From assembly GCA_021442155.1 (NCBI GenBank), contig CM038215.1:2752976-2816975 (forward strand): a stretch of 64,000 bases of DNA, read 5' to 3'. Under the pieces are notes generated by a model, which searched no databases, was not told the DNA's origin, and saw nothing but the letters and a program-made list of their open reading frames with translations. Position 1 is the stretch's first letter; every line of letters starts with the position of its first letter. The position numbers and the translations under genes are program-made. Shown in pieces: positions 39,177-51,640 of the stretch. The DNA comes from Cymbidium sinense (Eukaryota; Streptophyta; Magnoliopsida; Asparagales; Orchidaceae).

Positions 39177-39259
39177 TTCAAAAATTTTCCTCCTAAAGTT
39201 TCTTGATCAACTCGATCTTCTTCATCTTCTTTGCCTAATAAGAATTAATTTTTAATTTT

Positions 39260-42200
39260 TTTTAAAATGTTCGGGCATTGGTACTCTTGTTATTTGGAAT
39301 AGGATTAAGAACTGTTGTAGGGTTTATAATGTTAGTTTCTTCATTATTCTTGAACCTCCTATTTTTTTCTTCTAAAATTATGCATGTGGCTAGAATTATT
39401 GGTTTCTCCAATTTTTTTTTAACAATAGCAATAAGATTTGGTTATTTTGGAATAATTCTTTTTGTATTAATGTCATTAATGATTTTCATCAAGTTGTAAA
39501 TGTGGATATTTATTTTGGTGATTATCATGCTTTTGGCTCTTTTATTTATGCTGATTGTAATAAGATTGAGAAGAGGATTCTTTGGGATCAATTATCTATT
39601 TTTGCTTTTACAATTATTGATTCTTGGATTGTTGGTGGGTATTTCAATATGGTCCTTTCTGTGAATGAAATAAAAGGGAGTTCTTCGCTGAATTTACATT
39701 CTATGGAAGATTTTTTTGAATATATTCTTGGAGTGTAATCTACATGATGTTGGTTTTATTGGCTCTCATTTCACTTAAGGATCATGCTCCACTTTTTATT
39801 TCGATTAAGGATGATGTTCATAACAATAATGTTATTAAAAAATTTCATTTTCAAAATATGTGGCTGCAAGATAGTGGCTTTCTTGATGTTATTGCTTCTA
39901 ATTGGTATGCTCCTCTTGCTCCTCGTGATTCTGCTTTTGGTATGAAGAGATTTTGGCTTAAACTAAAAATACTTAAGCATCATATTAATTGGTGGAATAG
40001 AAATTACTTCAAAAATATTTTTGATAATATGAAGAACGTGGAATAATAGGTGAAAGATTTGGAAGAACTTGTTATTAATGATTCCTCTTTTTGTTCTAAC
40101 ATTACTAAAGCTAAAAATAATCTCACTAAGTTTCAAGATATAGAGGAAACCTACTGGAGACAAAAGCCTACTTCTAAACATCTATCTGAGGGGGAAGGAA
40201 ACTCCAAATATTTTCATGCTTTGGTTATGGAAAGGAGAGTTCTTGGAAAAATTCATAAAATTAAGAATTCTGATGGTTCTTGGATCACCAAAAAAGAGGA
40301 TATTTTTCTTTTTGCTATTAACTATTTTAAAGATCTTATAAATAAAAATTGTCACCTTGACCAGTTATCTAACCCATCTATCATTTCTTCTATTATGTCT
40401 CTTGAGGATAATGATTGCTTGGTTTCTCCTCCTTCGGATGAGGTAATTTTTAATATTCTTAATGGTATGAATGTTAATTCTGTTGCAGGGTTGAATGGCT
40501 ATTCTACTTTATTCTTCCAAAAAGCTTGGTTTATTATTAAATTTGATCTTGTTGATACTGTGAGGGATTTTTTTCTTTGGAACTCTAATCCTAAAGACTT
40601 CACTTCTACAAATATTATTCTTATTTCCAAGAAAGATAATTTTGACTTCTAGAATGATTTTAGACCTATTAGTCTTTGTACTTTCTTTAATAAATTGATT
40701 TCTAAAATTCTGACTAGTAGGCTTGGTATATTTCTTTCTAATATTATTTCTCCTAATCAAACTAGCTTTGTGAATGGTAGGACTATCTCTGACAATGTCT
40801 TTCTTGCGCAAGAATTAATTCATGATTTAAAAAAAACTATAGGTGGCAATTTACTTTTCAAGCTTGATATTACGAAAGCTTATGACAACATTTCTTAGGA
40901 TTTTCTTAACATCATTCTCTCTTTATTCAGTTTCTCTACTAAATTTATCTCTTTGGTTAACAATATCATTTGTAATGCATGGTTCTCTTTAGTTTTAAAT
41001 GGTGAAAACATTAGCTTATTTAAGTCTTCCCAAGGTATTAGATAAGGTGATCCTTTTTCTCTGTCACTTTTTATTATTGCTATTGAATATTTATCTCGTT
41101 GGCTTAATTTTTTGTTTGGGAGGAATTCTAGCATGTATTTCAAGAATCTTGGTGGTTTAGCTATATCCCACTTAAGTTTTGCTGATGACTTCATTATAAT
41201 TTGTAAAGGCTCATTACAATATGTTAAAAAATTTATGGTGTTTTCGAATAAGTTTGAAAAGGAAAGTGGCCTCTTGATTAGTACTTAGAAAATCTATTTT
41301 ATCTCCTCTATTTCTATTTTTGCTCATAAAATCAATAAAATAAAGGATATTACTAGATTTTCTCATCAATGTCTTCCTATTAAGTATTTAGGTTCTCCTT
41401 TATACTGTGGTGCTAAGAGGTCTCACCTTTTTGATGAGGTTATCCAGGACATTCAGAATAAGATTTCTACCCTTGAATTTCATTTTTTATCTTTTGGTGG
41501 TAGATTAATTGTTATTAAAACTATTCTTTACTCTCTTCCTTTTTATTTGCTACTTAATATTGTTCTTACTTCTCTTATTATTATGCGGATTGACAAACTT
41601 TTTAATAATTTTTTTGGGGGCTCAAGTCTTTCAGCCAAAAGACTTCATTAGCCCTCTTGGAATAACATGTGTGGTACTTTATTTGAAGGTGGTCTTTGCT
41701 GCAGGTCCTTGTTGGATTCCACTAATGGATTTTCTTTTAAACTTTAGTGAAATTTTAGAAAGACTGTTAGTCTTTGGGCTAATTTCATGAATTTCAAATA
41801 CTACAAAGGTAAACATCCTTTAACTTGTAGCTATAAGCATGGTGACTCTATTGGTTGGAAATACATTTGTGCTATTAAATGGAAAGCTGATTCTCTCATT
41901 TTCTAGGGTATTAATAGTGGTTCCTCTTTCTTTTGGCAACATAATTGGATGGGGGAATCCTCTATTGATTCTTTGCTTAATACTCACACTACTTCTTCTT
42001 TGAGAGTTAAGCATTTTATTTTAAATGGTGATTGGAATCATTATCTTTTGTCTGACTTGATTCCTGATTTCATTTGTAATAATATCACCAAGATTCCTAT
42101 TGATGGTATTATTTTTTATCAAGTTTTACCGATTTCTAGTAATGGTGATTTTTCCTTTAACGATACTTGGCACCATATTAGAGATAATAAACCCTCTTCT

Positions 42201-42401
42201 CATGTCTTTTTTAAGATTTGGAATAACATTATTCCTACCTCATATTCTATTACTGTTTGGAGGATTTTAAGGGGTTTTATTACTGTTGATTCTTTACTTT
42301 TGGAGAAAGGTTTTTATCTTCCATACAAATGCTTGTTTTGTTTTCATATTGTGAATGTTAGCCATGTTTTTTTTAATGGTGTTATTGCCTCTAAAGTTTA
42401 A
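39260..42401 (+). pseudogene. LINE A ORF2: endonuclease, RT, zf-RVT
   Basis: The endonuclease region (39260-39830) has DSWIVGGYFNMVLSVNEIKG at about 39619-39678: the family GGDFN is GGYFN at 39634-39648, so a catalytic Asp is lost. The RT runs about 40480-41500: NDFRPISLC, LTSRLG, QTSFVNGRTISDN, KLDITKAYDN, then SQGIR-stop-GDPFS, and an intact catalytic FADD at 41178-41189. Stops at 40650-40652 (Trp, as LINE B shows), 40896-40898 (Trp) and 41043-41045 (Gln) break it. The zf-RVT region at about 42200-42401 reads FFKIWNNIIPTSYSITVWRI, then KCLFCFH and HVFF. Reading ends at KV and a stop, with no RNase H. Confidence 0.88.
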
Positions 42402-42983
42402 AATTGGTTTGCCTTTTGTTAGATTTACTTAATTTCATTTTCTCCTTCTATGATGGTGGTTGCTATCCATTGTTCTTGGCTGACTTTCCTGCTTGGTCTG
42501 GTGCATTTCTATGACGTTTGTTGGCAATAATGGCTGGGATGTTCCTTTTTCCTCTTTGGTTGGTAGCCATTTTTTTATGATTATAACCCTTCTTCTAGAG
42601 GTTTGGCTGCTCACAAAATTTGTCCCCTTTTCTATAATCTTGAACCTTTCTTTCACTCTTCATCCCTTCCTTTTTTTCTTCCTTGATCTTTCTCTTGCTT
42701 TCCTTTCTCAGGTCTTTCTTCTTTTCTTTCAGGTGGCTTCAAACTTGTGGTTTTATCGCTTCCTCTCCCGCTATTCTATTTGTTATCAGTTTTTTTTTTG
42801 CTTTTATTTTGTTGCTCCTTTTCTTAGGTTTTATTTTCTTTCGTGCTTCTGGTTGTAATAGTTTGGGGATTTTTCTCTCTAGGTTGATTGTAACTCTTGG
42901 AGGTTAGTTTTGAGGATTTTCCCCTCTTAATTACTTTTGAACTCCTTTATAGCAATGAAATTTCCCCCTGCTGTGGGTTTTAT
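42402..42983 (+). other. LINE A 3' UTR and poly(A)
   Basis: T-rich, C/T-tract sequence without coding similarity, ending in CAATGAAATTTCCCCCTGC, a short GTGGGTTTTATC word and the A-run. Open frames on either strand here reflect low stop density in T-rich sequence. Confidence 0.75.
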
Positions 42984-45887
42984 CAAAAAAAAAAAAAAAT
43001 CCTAAACCCCAAACCTTAAACTAACCCTAAACCCTAAACACTAAAAAGCTAAAAACCTAAACCTAAACTAAATAAAATCTAAAAAGAAAATACATAAATA
43101 AAACTGAACCAAAATAAAATAAAATAAATAAAATAAAATAAAAACATAAGCTAAAACCTAAACCAAAACCTAAACCTAAAAAGAAAAAAATAAAAAATAA
43201 AAACTAAACTAAAAAAAAATAAATAAAACCTAAACTAAACTAAAAAATAAAAAAAACCTAAATAAAAAACTAAACCTAAAATAAAAATATAATAAACATA
43301 AAATAAAATAAAATAAAAACTAACTAAAAACCAAAACCTAAAAAAATAAACCTAAAAATAATAAAAAATGAAACCTAAATCCCAAATTAAAAAAAAACCT
43401 AAACCTAAAATAAAAATAAAATAAACCTAAACCTAAACTAAAATAAACTAAATGAACCCTAAACCTAAATCTAAACTAAGTAAAACAAAATAAACTAAAA
43501 ATAAACCTAAACCTAAACTAAATAATAAAACTTAAAAGTAAACCTAAAATAAAAATCTTAAACCTAAACCTAAAAATAAAATATAAAACCTAAACCTAAA
43601 AAATATAATGAAAATAAAACTAAACTAAAAAATTAACCTAAACCTAAACCTAAACCTAAAAAATAAATTAAAATAAAAAACCTAAGGTAAAATAAATAAA
43701 CTAAACTAAATAAAAATAAAAATAAAAAATAAAATAAACTAAAATAAATTAAAATTAACAAAATAAACCTAAACTTACCATTTTACTTAATTTAAATAAA
43801 TAAATAAAAAAAATAAATAAAAAAATCCTAACCCTAAACCCTAAACCCTAAACCTATAACACTAAACCCTAAAACCCTAAACCCTAAACCCAAAACCCTA
43901 AACCCTAAACCGTTAAACCTAAACCCTAAAACCTAAACCCTAAAACCATAAACCCTAAATCCTAAACATAACGCCTAAACCATAAAACCTAAACCTTAGA
44001 ACCTTAAACCATGAACACCAAAACCCTAAACTCTATTAAAAAAACAAAACCTTAAAATTTAAAACTTAAACCTAAACCTTAAACCCTAAACCCTAAACTA
44101 AAACTTAAACCATAAACCTAAAACCTAAACCCTAAACTCTAAACCCTAAACCCTAAAGATAAACCCTAAACACTAAACCATAAATCCTAAACCTTAAACC
44201 CTAAACCCTAAAACCCTAAATCGTAAACCCTAAACCTTAAACCCTAAAACCTAAACCTAAATAAGAAAATAAAATAAAATAAAATAAAAACCTAAACTAA
44301 ACCTAAACTTAAACCTAAACCTAAAAATAAAATAAAATATAAAATAAAAACTAAACTAATATAAAATAAATAAAAACCTAAACTAAATAAATAAATAAAT
44401 AACCTAAAAAAGAAAAACTAAACTTACAATAAAAATAAAATAAACCTAAGATAAAATAAAATAAAAACTAAACAAAACTCCAAACATAAAAAATAAAAAT
44501 AATAATAAAACTTAAAAATAAATAAAGAATAACAACTAAACCATAAACCTAAATAAACTAAAAAAACCATAAACCTAGATAAACTAAAAATAAACCTAAG
44601 CTTAAACCAAAAAGAAAACCTAAGAAAAACATAAAATAATAACCTAAAACCTAAACTTAAAAAATAAAATAAAAACCTAAACCTAAACCTAATAATAAAA
44701 AATAAAACCTAAACCTAAAAAATAAAATAAAATAAAATTAATACTAAACTAAGATAAACCTAAACTTAAACCTAAACCTAACAAATAAAATAAAATAAAC
44801 AAAACCTAAACTAAAATAAACCTAATATAAATAAAATACACTAAATAAAAAAGAAAAATAAATTTAAATAAAAATAAAAAATAAAGTTAACCTAAATAAA
44901 TAAAAATAAACTAAATAAACCAAACCCTACTAGTTTACTTATTTTTTTTATAAAAAAAACCCCAAACCATAAACTAAAAAATAAAACCCAAAAATAAACC
45001 TAAAATCAAAACCAAAACCCTAAACCTAAAATAATAAAATAAAAAACCTAAACCTAAACCTAAAAATAAAAAATAAAATAAAAATAAAACTATACTTAAA
45101 AGTAAACCTAAACCGAAAAAAAAAACTAAAATAAAAACCTAAACTAAACTAAGTAAAAATATAAATAAATCTAAATAAAAATTAAAAAAATAAACAAAAA
45201 TAAATAAAAAATAAACTAAATAAACCTAAACCTACTAGTGTAAAATAAAAAAATAAAATAAATAAAATAAAAAACCTAACCCTAAACCCTAAACCCTAAG
45301 CCGTAAACCCTAAAACCTAAAACCCTAAACCCTAAACCTTAAACCCTATAACCTAAACCCTAAACTCTGTATAAAAAAACCTTAAACACTAATCCTTAAA
45401 CCCTAAACCCTAAACCCTAAACTAAACCTAAACCCTAAACCCTAAACCCTAAACCCTAAAACCATAAACCATAAATACTAAACCCTAAAACCTAAACCTA
45501 AATAAAATAATAAAATAAAATAAAATAATAACCTAAACTAAAACCTAAACCTAAACTTAAAACAAAATCAAAACCTAAACTAAATAATCATATAAAATAG
45601 AAAAGAAGAACTAAACTAAAATAAAATAAATAAAAACCTTAACTAAATAAAAAATAAAATAAAATAAACGTAAAAATAAAAAACCTAAATAAAGAAAAAC
45701 TAAACCTAAAATAAAAATAAAATAAGCTTAAGATAAAACAAAATAAATACTAAATGAAAACCTAAACATAAAAAATAAACCTAAAAAAAAAACCTAAAAA
45801 TAAATAAAAAATAACACCTAAACTCTAAACTAAAAATAAACATAGACCTAAAATAAAATAAAATAAACAAAATAAAATAAACCTTTA
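42984..45887 (+). repeat. Satellite block right of LINE A
   Basis: Same alternation as elsewhere: CCCTAAA-rich at 43820-44240 and 45260-45490, A-rich between. Boxes lie near 43775, 44930 and 45235 (the last cut after ACTAGTGTA). No gene was seen. Confidence 0.85.
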
Positions 45888-46087
45888 AGAATATGATGGT
45901 AGATCTCACTGCTCAAGAGGTGGTGGTTGTTCTGATGGCAGATCTAGGGTTTTTGATTTACTCTATGTGTGCTCATTTTTTATCTATGTCGTCGCTTGTG
46001 TCTTAGAAAACTTGGTGCGCCACTAGGTTGGTGAAATCAAAAAGAATAAATGTTGAATATGAATTTGTTCTCTATTAAAAAAACCTT
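45888..46087 (+). pseudogene. GR-RBP pseudogene copy 11 (internal deletion)
   Basis: The copy begins late in the tail (GAATATGATGGTAGATCTCA) and passes GGTTGTTCTGATGGC straight into GATCTAGGGTTTTTGATTTA, so the C-terminus and the first half of the UTR are deleted. The rest of the UTR follows to the A-run. It is the only copy right of LINE A, in the same + orientation. Confidence 0.85.
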
Positions 46088-46221
46088 AAACCCTAAATCC
46101 TAAACTAAAACCTAAATCCTAAACCTAAAACCTAAACCCTAAACCCTAAAACCATAAACCCTAAACACTAAACCATAAACCCTAAACACAAAACCCTAAT
46201 CCCTAAAACCTTAAACCATAA
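46088..46221 (+). repeat. CCCTAAA-type sequence before the unassigned block
   Basis: Short telomere-like segment ending at AACCATAAACC, where the sequence changes character abruptly. Confidence 0.8.
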
Positions 46222-46232
46222 ACCTATTGACC

Positions 46233-46298
46233 TAATAGACACAAAGAGTTCTCAACTTCCTTATCATAGATCTATGACTCTAATAGACACAAAGAGTT
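46233..46298 (+). repeat. 48-base-period direct repeat at the block edge
   Basis: TAATAGACACAAAGAGTT occurs at 46233-46250 and 46281-46298, immediately inside the left edge of the unassigned block. It may be a tandem duplication at an element terminus. Confidence 0.8.
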
Positions 46299-46998
46299 CC
46301 TCAGTCTTAAGACACTTGTAGTGATTAGGTGAGCACTTAACCTAACCCTAGAGACTTAGAAGAGTTAGCCATAGGGGTAGGTTGTGCCTTAGAGATTTAG
46401 GAGAACTTGTCTACCCTATTGCCCAAACCAAATCATTGCTTCATTCTTCCAAATCAAATCTTAAATTTAAATCTAAATTCTAAAATCAAATCCAACTAGC
46501 TAATGATTCAAACCCATGATCATATTCAAACTCCAAAACCATTCCTAAGCTCTTTGATTTTATCTTTTGGACTTAGCCTTAACCAAATTCAAATCACAAT
46601 TCAATTGATTTTCTCAATTATCAAATTCAATCTTAAATCAAATTCTAAATCATAAATCAATTCAAAACTCCGAGTGATTGAAACCCAAATCAAATCAAAT
46701 TCTTGATTTTAGCTCTTTTAGCCAAATTCTTGAACTTGGCTAAATAATACCTAAATCAATTCAAAACTTATGGATTTCCTCATGATTTAAACATTCCTAT
46801 AATCATAGATCCAAATATATATACGCACTATAATTATCAAACAAAATCCAAGATAACCCAAATCAAACCCAAGTTAGCCCTTTTTGACTTGAAATTGTCA
46901 TATGAACCAAAATCCATATGGATCCAAATTACTTGCAATGGGATTTATATTTCTATATCAAGACTATTCATCAATATAATTAAACTTAAATCAAGCCA

Positions 46999-47760
46999 TG
47001 ATCAAGCCAATTAACCCAATTAGGTCCACTTGACCCAAAGTGACCTAGTTCATGCCACGACGATCTATATGGAAGGGCAGTTCGAGCCAAGTTCTAATTC
47101 AACCCAAATTAGATTGAACTAAGCCCATCCAAAACTCACAACATGATCAACAATCATCCTAGGTTAATCAATTATCTTGAATTGGGTCAAACTAAGTCAA
47201 CCTAGCCTGTTGGCCAAGTCAACATTTAGCCCAAATGAAACCCAAATTAGACAAAATCAACCATAAGCCAAATTGATTGAAACCATTGATACAAACTCAT
47301 TCCTAACAAATGATTGAACATGGACAAACCCTCACTTGAGCCAAACCAAGCCCATTTGGCTATTTGACCCAAGTTGACCCAAGTTGGCCTAAAAAGCCAA
47401 AATAGGGCAAATCACAATCCAACCCAAATTGATTGTAACCAATGGCTCAAGTTCATTCAAAATCACTTGTTGAACTTGACAAAAATCATGATTGAGCATA
47501 ATTTTACCAATTAGTCAACTTGACCTAACTTAACCCAAATTGACCTAAATGATCAAATTAGCCAAAATCCAAATTAAATCCAAATTAAACCAAACCAAAG
47601 CCTGCAATCATTTTCAATTAGCCAATTGAACTTGACCAAAACCTTCATTTGACCTAATTTGACCAATTGGTCAACTCGACCCAACCTAACCCAATTTGAC
47701 CTAATAAGTTAAATCAAGCCAAATCAAATCAAATAAACTCCAAACCACTTGAAAATTGGG
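46999..47760. repeat. TTGAC-dense low-complexity section
   Basis: The words TTGACC, TTGACCC, TTGACCTAA and their complements (GGTCAA, GTCAAC) recur at least 15 times in about 760 bases, on both strands. The core matches the plant W-box (TTGAC followed by C or T) bound by WRKY factors. The section also repeats CCAAATT/CCCAAATTGA words, so local duplication of a short unit could account for the density without any regulatory role. Confidence 0.6.
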
Positions 47761-48175
47761 CTAACCCACTTTTGATGCATCCCAAATCTTCCCAAAACAA
47801 ACTCATAGCCAAATGACAATTTTTCCCTTGTGTTTAGGGCATCCCATGAGATAAAAAACAAGATCATTTGGTCATTTTCTTCCCCTAGCCACTAGGCACC
47901 CAGTCATAGGTCCCCTTAGGCACCTAGGACCATGGTTGACCTGACCCAAAGGTGGTTGGGTCGGCCATGATCCATGGCATGGTGAAATCACCTCCTCATC
48001 CCCATTAGAGCTTTCCAAACAACCACAGGACTCCCACTACTCCCTTGATAGCCACATCCACACCCTCACCCAACCAAACTAAGCCACATCATGCACCCAA
48101 AGACCTCCACCACCCTTAGTTTTGGCCAATTGATCAAGAAAAATTAAAAAAAACTATGGTCATTCGATTCAAGGA

Positions 48176-48605
48176 ATGAGGGGGTATTCCCCCCTCATTC
48201 TCACTCGAACTCAGACACTTACACCTGATTCATCTTTAGTAAGCAAGGAGAGAGTTCCCACAGAATTTCCAAGCCTTCCCAAACTCCCAAAAATCTCCAT
48301 TCTAAGTTTTACCCAAAACCAAAATAAGGGAGGCCACCTTCGATTCTCATTTGCTCAAACCTCCACCAAACCGCAATTAACTTTGCACACACCTTCCATA
48401 GAGCCAAACGAGTGAGAACAAATTGTTTCCCAAGATTCTCGATGATCGAAGGGTAGAGTTTGATCAAGCCCAAGCACCTACGCCTTGTGGGCTGGTCTTT
48501 CGAGCAAACTACACCAAATTAAAGCTTGTGCAGCTCAATAGAGCTTCATTTCTACCAAATAAAGCTTTCTCAATCATTGGAACTGCCGGTCATAAACTTC
48601 AATGA
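48176..48605 (+). other. Two adjoining short open frames, unrecognised
   Basis: A frame of 79 codons (48176-48415, rich in Ser, Thr, Pro, Leu and Lys) is followed by one of 60 codons (48423-48605) in a different frame. I recognise no domain. The 450 bases are richer in C and G than their surroundings, which sets them apart from the AT-rich flanks and fits a decayed coding or leader region of a larger element. No start context or splice sites support a gene. Confidence 0.3.
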
Positions 48606-49479
48606 GGTATGCCACTGAAGCAGATACTTGAATGAAAATAGGTTGGTCATTTATGAAAGAATATTTAATGTCATGCGATTTCCTCCATTAGATCTTCTTA
48701 TTGTGCTTCTCTGAAGGAGTGGGATCATTTTCATCTCCATTTGAGCTTGGGTGAGCTTGGATCGAGTGAAGATCAATGGAAAGTAGCCATTGTTCAATGC
48801 TTGGGAGGTGATAGATCATGGAATGTCCATCCCCCATGATTGGGATGAACAGTCCTGATCTAATCATGCTTAGAACCTCTGATTAATCCTTCGAAACTAT
48901 GAGTTTAATTATGATCATCTGATCTTAGATCAGATAGTCCATGGATTACCGCATGCACAGCCATCTGAGTCATCACTTGGATATGATAACTTAAATAGCA
49001 AATCCCATCACACCACATGGAAAGCACATCACGTCAATATGCCATGTCAGCTGCCATGTGGCTTGATGGGATTAAGGCTCTAATTAGGGCTAATTAACTA
49101 GTTTTTAATCCTAAAACTTCCTAAATTCATAACTAATTCTAGATAATCCATAAAAAAAACTTATGCTCATTTTAAAGATAATTTAGAGTAAAATTCAAGA
49201 AAATTATTATTAATTTATTTTGAGTAGTGGATTTAGCTTAATTAAAAATGTAATTAGTCTAATTGCTCCCTAATTAATCATCCAATTAATCTCAAACTTT
49301 CGATGCATGTTAAGGGGGATGACCTCTACAACCCCTATTTTTCTAGGATTTTATTGGTTGCTTAATTAGGGAAACCAATGGGTTAAGGCTTAATAAGTTT
49401 TCTTAATATAATTAGTGATAATTAAAAAAGCAAATGAAGAAAATTAATCAATCGATTAAGCTTAATTATTAATGATGAA

Positions 49480-50458
49480 GTCTAGAGAAATGGATTGGGA
49501 CTCCCTCTTCCAATATTTTCTTTAAGTCTTCTCTAATCCCTCTTAAATTATTAATTAATTAACACCCCATAATTAATTAACTTACAAGATTAATCAAAAA
49601 TCCAAATGATACCTAAACTTTAATCAACAGATTGTAAGGATTTAAGGATTAAGACATAGGCTCCCTTCTTGTCTCTTTCTCTAAGCCCATCTCATTTTAA
49701 TTAGTTAAGGTTGATTAAGGTTTAATTAGTTAATTAATGAATTTAATTAATTTAATTGAATCTATTTCTAAAATTTAATCTTGGGTAGCTCTTTAGGTGT
49801 TCAATAATCCAAAGGGGGAGGTAATGAAATTATGGTTAGCTCAAATGTATGAGAAAACTATAAAAGTAGTTAAGTAAGATCCCTTAAGCTTAATTAACTA
49901 TTAATCATGAGCCAATTGCATTAGGCCCCTTTCATTTCTTAGGAGCATTGAAAATTTACTTTCGATGTGTCTAGATAAATGGATTGGGACTCCCTCTTCC
50001 AATATTTTCTTTAAGTCTTCTCTAATCCCTCTTAAATTATTAATTAATTAATACCCCTTAATTAATTAATTAATAAGATTAATCAAAAATCCAAATGATA
50101 CCTGAACTCTAATCAACAAATTGTAAGGATTTAAAGATTGAGACTTTGGCTCCCTTCTTTGTCTCTTTCTCTAAGCCCATCTCATTTTGATTAGTTAAGG
50201 TTGATTAAGGTTTAATTAGTTAATTAATAAATTTAATTAAATTAATTGAATCTATTTATAAAATTTAATCTTGGGTAGCTCTTTGGGTGTTCAATAATCC
50301 AAAGGGGGAGGTAATGAAATTATGGTTAGCTCACATGTATGAGAAAACAATAAAAGTAGTTAAGTGAGATCCCTTAAGCTTAATTAACTATAAATCATGA
50401 GCCAATTGCATTAGGCCCCTTTCATTTCTTAGGAGCATTGAAAATTTACTTTCCATGT
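49480..50458 (+). repeat. 489-base tandem duplication
   Basis: The unit starting TCTAGAGAAATGGATTGGGA at about 49481 repeats from 49970 (TCTAGATAAATGGATTGGGA) and ends near 50458 with TTGAAAATTTACTTT and CATGT, parallel to the end of unit 1. The two units differ at scattered single positions and are otherwise collinear, so the event is fairly young. Confidence 0.92.
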
Positions 50459-51252
50459 AGTTTCATATCATATTAGCTCATTATTAATTATTAATTAACT
50501 TAAGGTGATGTAGGTAAGGGTTAATTAATTGGCTTAATTCATACCATAACCTAATTAAACCATAAAATCAACTTAAATACTTATTCATTAAATCAAATTA
50601 ACTCACACATGAGGAATGGGATTAGGATCAACAAATCTCTTTCATTTCATAAATGAAATCAAACTCAAAATTAAGAAATCTCATTAAAGGACTTTAGTTT
50701 ATTTTAAGTGGCTTTATTTAGTATGATTGTCTTTAGGAATTAATTGGAATGAATGAGATAATGTACTTATGTTCCTTTATTTCTTTTCAATCATGTTAAA
50801 TGTTACTTCCCATGTGTAATCATGCATTCATTTTTTAAAAAGAATTAACTAAATGAAATGGTTTTTTTATGTCAAATTGCATATGTTGATTTAAATTAAA
50901 AATATGTGTGACTATTATCACTATTAAATCAAAAGTTAATTTCAAAATCTCATAAATCAATTATAATAAATGAAGTGATGTTAATTACAAATATCTATAG
51001 GTTTACATATAAGATATAAATATGAAGCTTTCTATCTTTATCTTACATGGATTCACATAGGAATTACAAATGTATAGTTCATTTGAAAAGCACACAACAT
51101 TTGTCTAAATCAATTCTTATGCATTTCCATGCTAAACATAGAAAGAATTTCATACCATATATGTAAATAATATAATAATATCAAATATGACTTCTTGCAA
51201 GACTTCTTCTTATTGTTGTTCCTATCATACATTCACCTGTATATTTGAGAAA

Positions 51253-51640
51253 AGTGGTATATTTGTCTGGACACCCCAGGGCTACGAGGCTTTAAGTAGC
51301 CCTAGGTAGTAGTACCTTATTACCCATAGAACAATGGTGTGTACCACTAAAACTCTTATACATGTGTATGTGTGATGTGGCCAATGAATAAGAATCATAA
51401 GTCATATAAATCAAATACAATTTTTCCATGGGTTTTTCCAATCCATGTAGTTACTTATAGATCTATATGTATCTAAGAAAAGTGGTATATTAGTCTAGAT
51501 ACACTGGGGTTGTGAGGCTTTAAGTAGCCATAAGTAGGTCTTGTACCTTACGTCCCTAGTGCAAAATAATGGCGATGTACACACTTAAAATGTTTATACA
51601 TGTGAATGTGTATATTGCTAATGGATGAAAAATCCCTCCT
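51253..51640 (+). repeat. 228-base diverged tandem duplication
   Basis: AGTGGTATATTTGTCTGGAC with GAGGCTTTAAGTAGCC at 51253 recurs at 51481 with AGTGGTATATTAGTCTAGAT and the same GAGGCTTTAAGTAGCC. Downstream words (ACCTTA, TGTAC, TTATACATGTG) also repeat in order. It is more diverged than the 489-base pair. Confidence 0.85.

Larger units (their letters stand above)
37578..42983 (+). mobile_element. L1-type LINE A, near full length but dead
   Basis: The insertion of about 5.4 kb has the plant L1 order: short 5' leader, ORF1 (DUF4283 plus zinc knuckle), ORF2 (endonuclease, reverse transcriptase, zf-RVT), T-rich 3' UTR and a 14-base A-run at about 42970-42983, directly against CCTAAACCCC. It is the sister of LINE B (55355-63130): words such as TTAGACCTATTAGTCTTTG are shared. 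It lacks the RNase H region that LINE B has. Frames are broken many times. Confidence 0.92.

Noticed and set aside
42493..42907. Overlapping frames of 121 and 74 codons in the LINE A 3' UTR
   Set aside because: Phe/Leu-rich products of a T-rich UTR, with no link to ORF2 or to LINE B protein sequence.
6611..46087. A functional tandem GR-RBP gene family
   Set aside because: No copy has the RRM beyond its last strand or a recognised promoter, and nearly all have stops or rearrangements.
6611..46087. CRISPR-like spaced repeats
   Set aside because: Unit sizes, spacing of kilobases and eukaryotic retroelement context rule it out.
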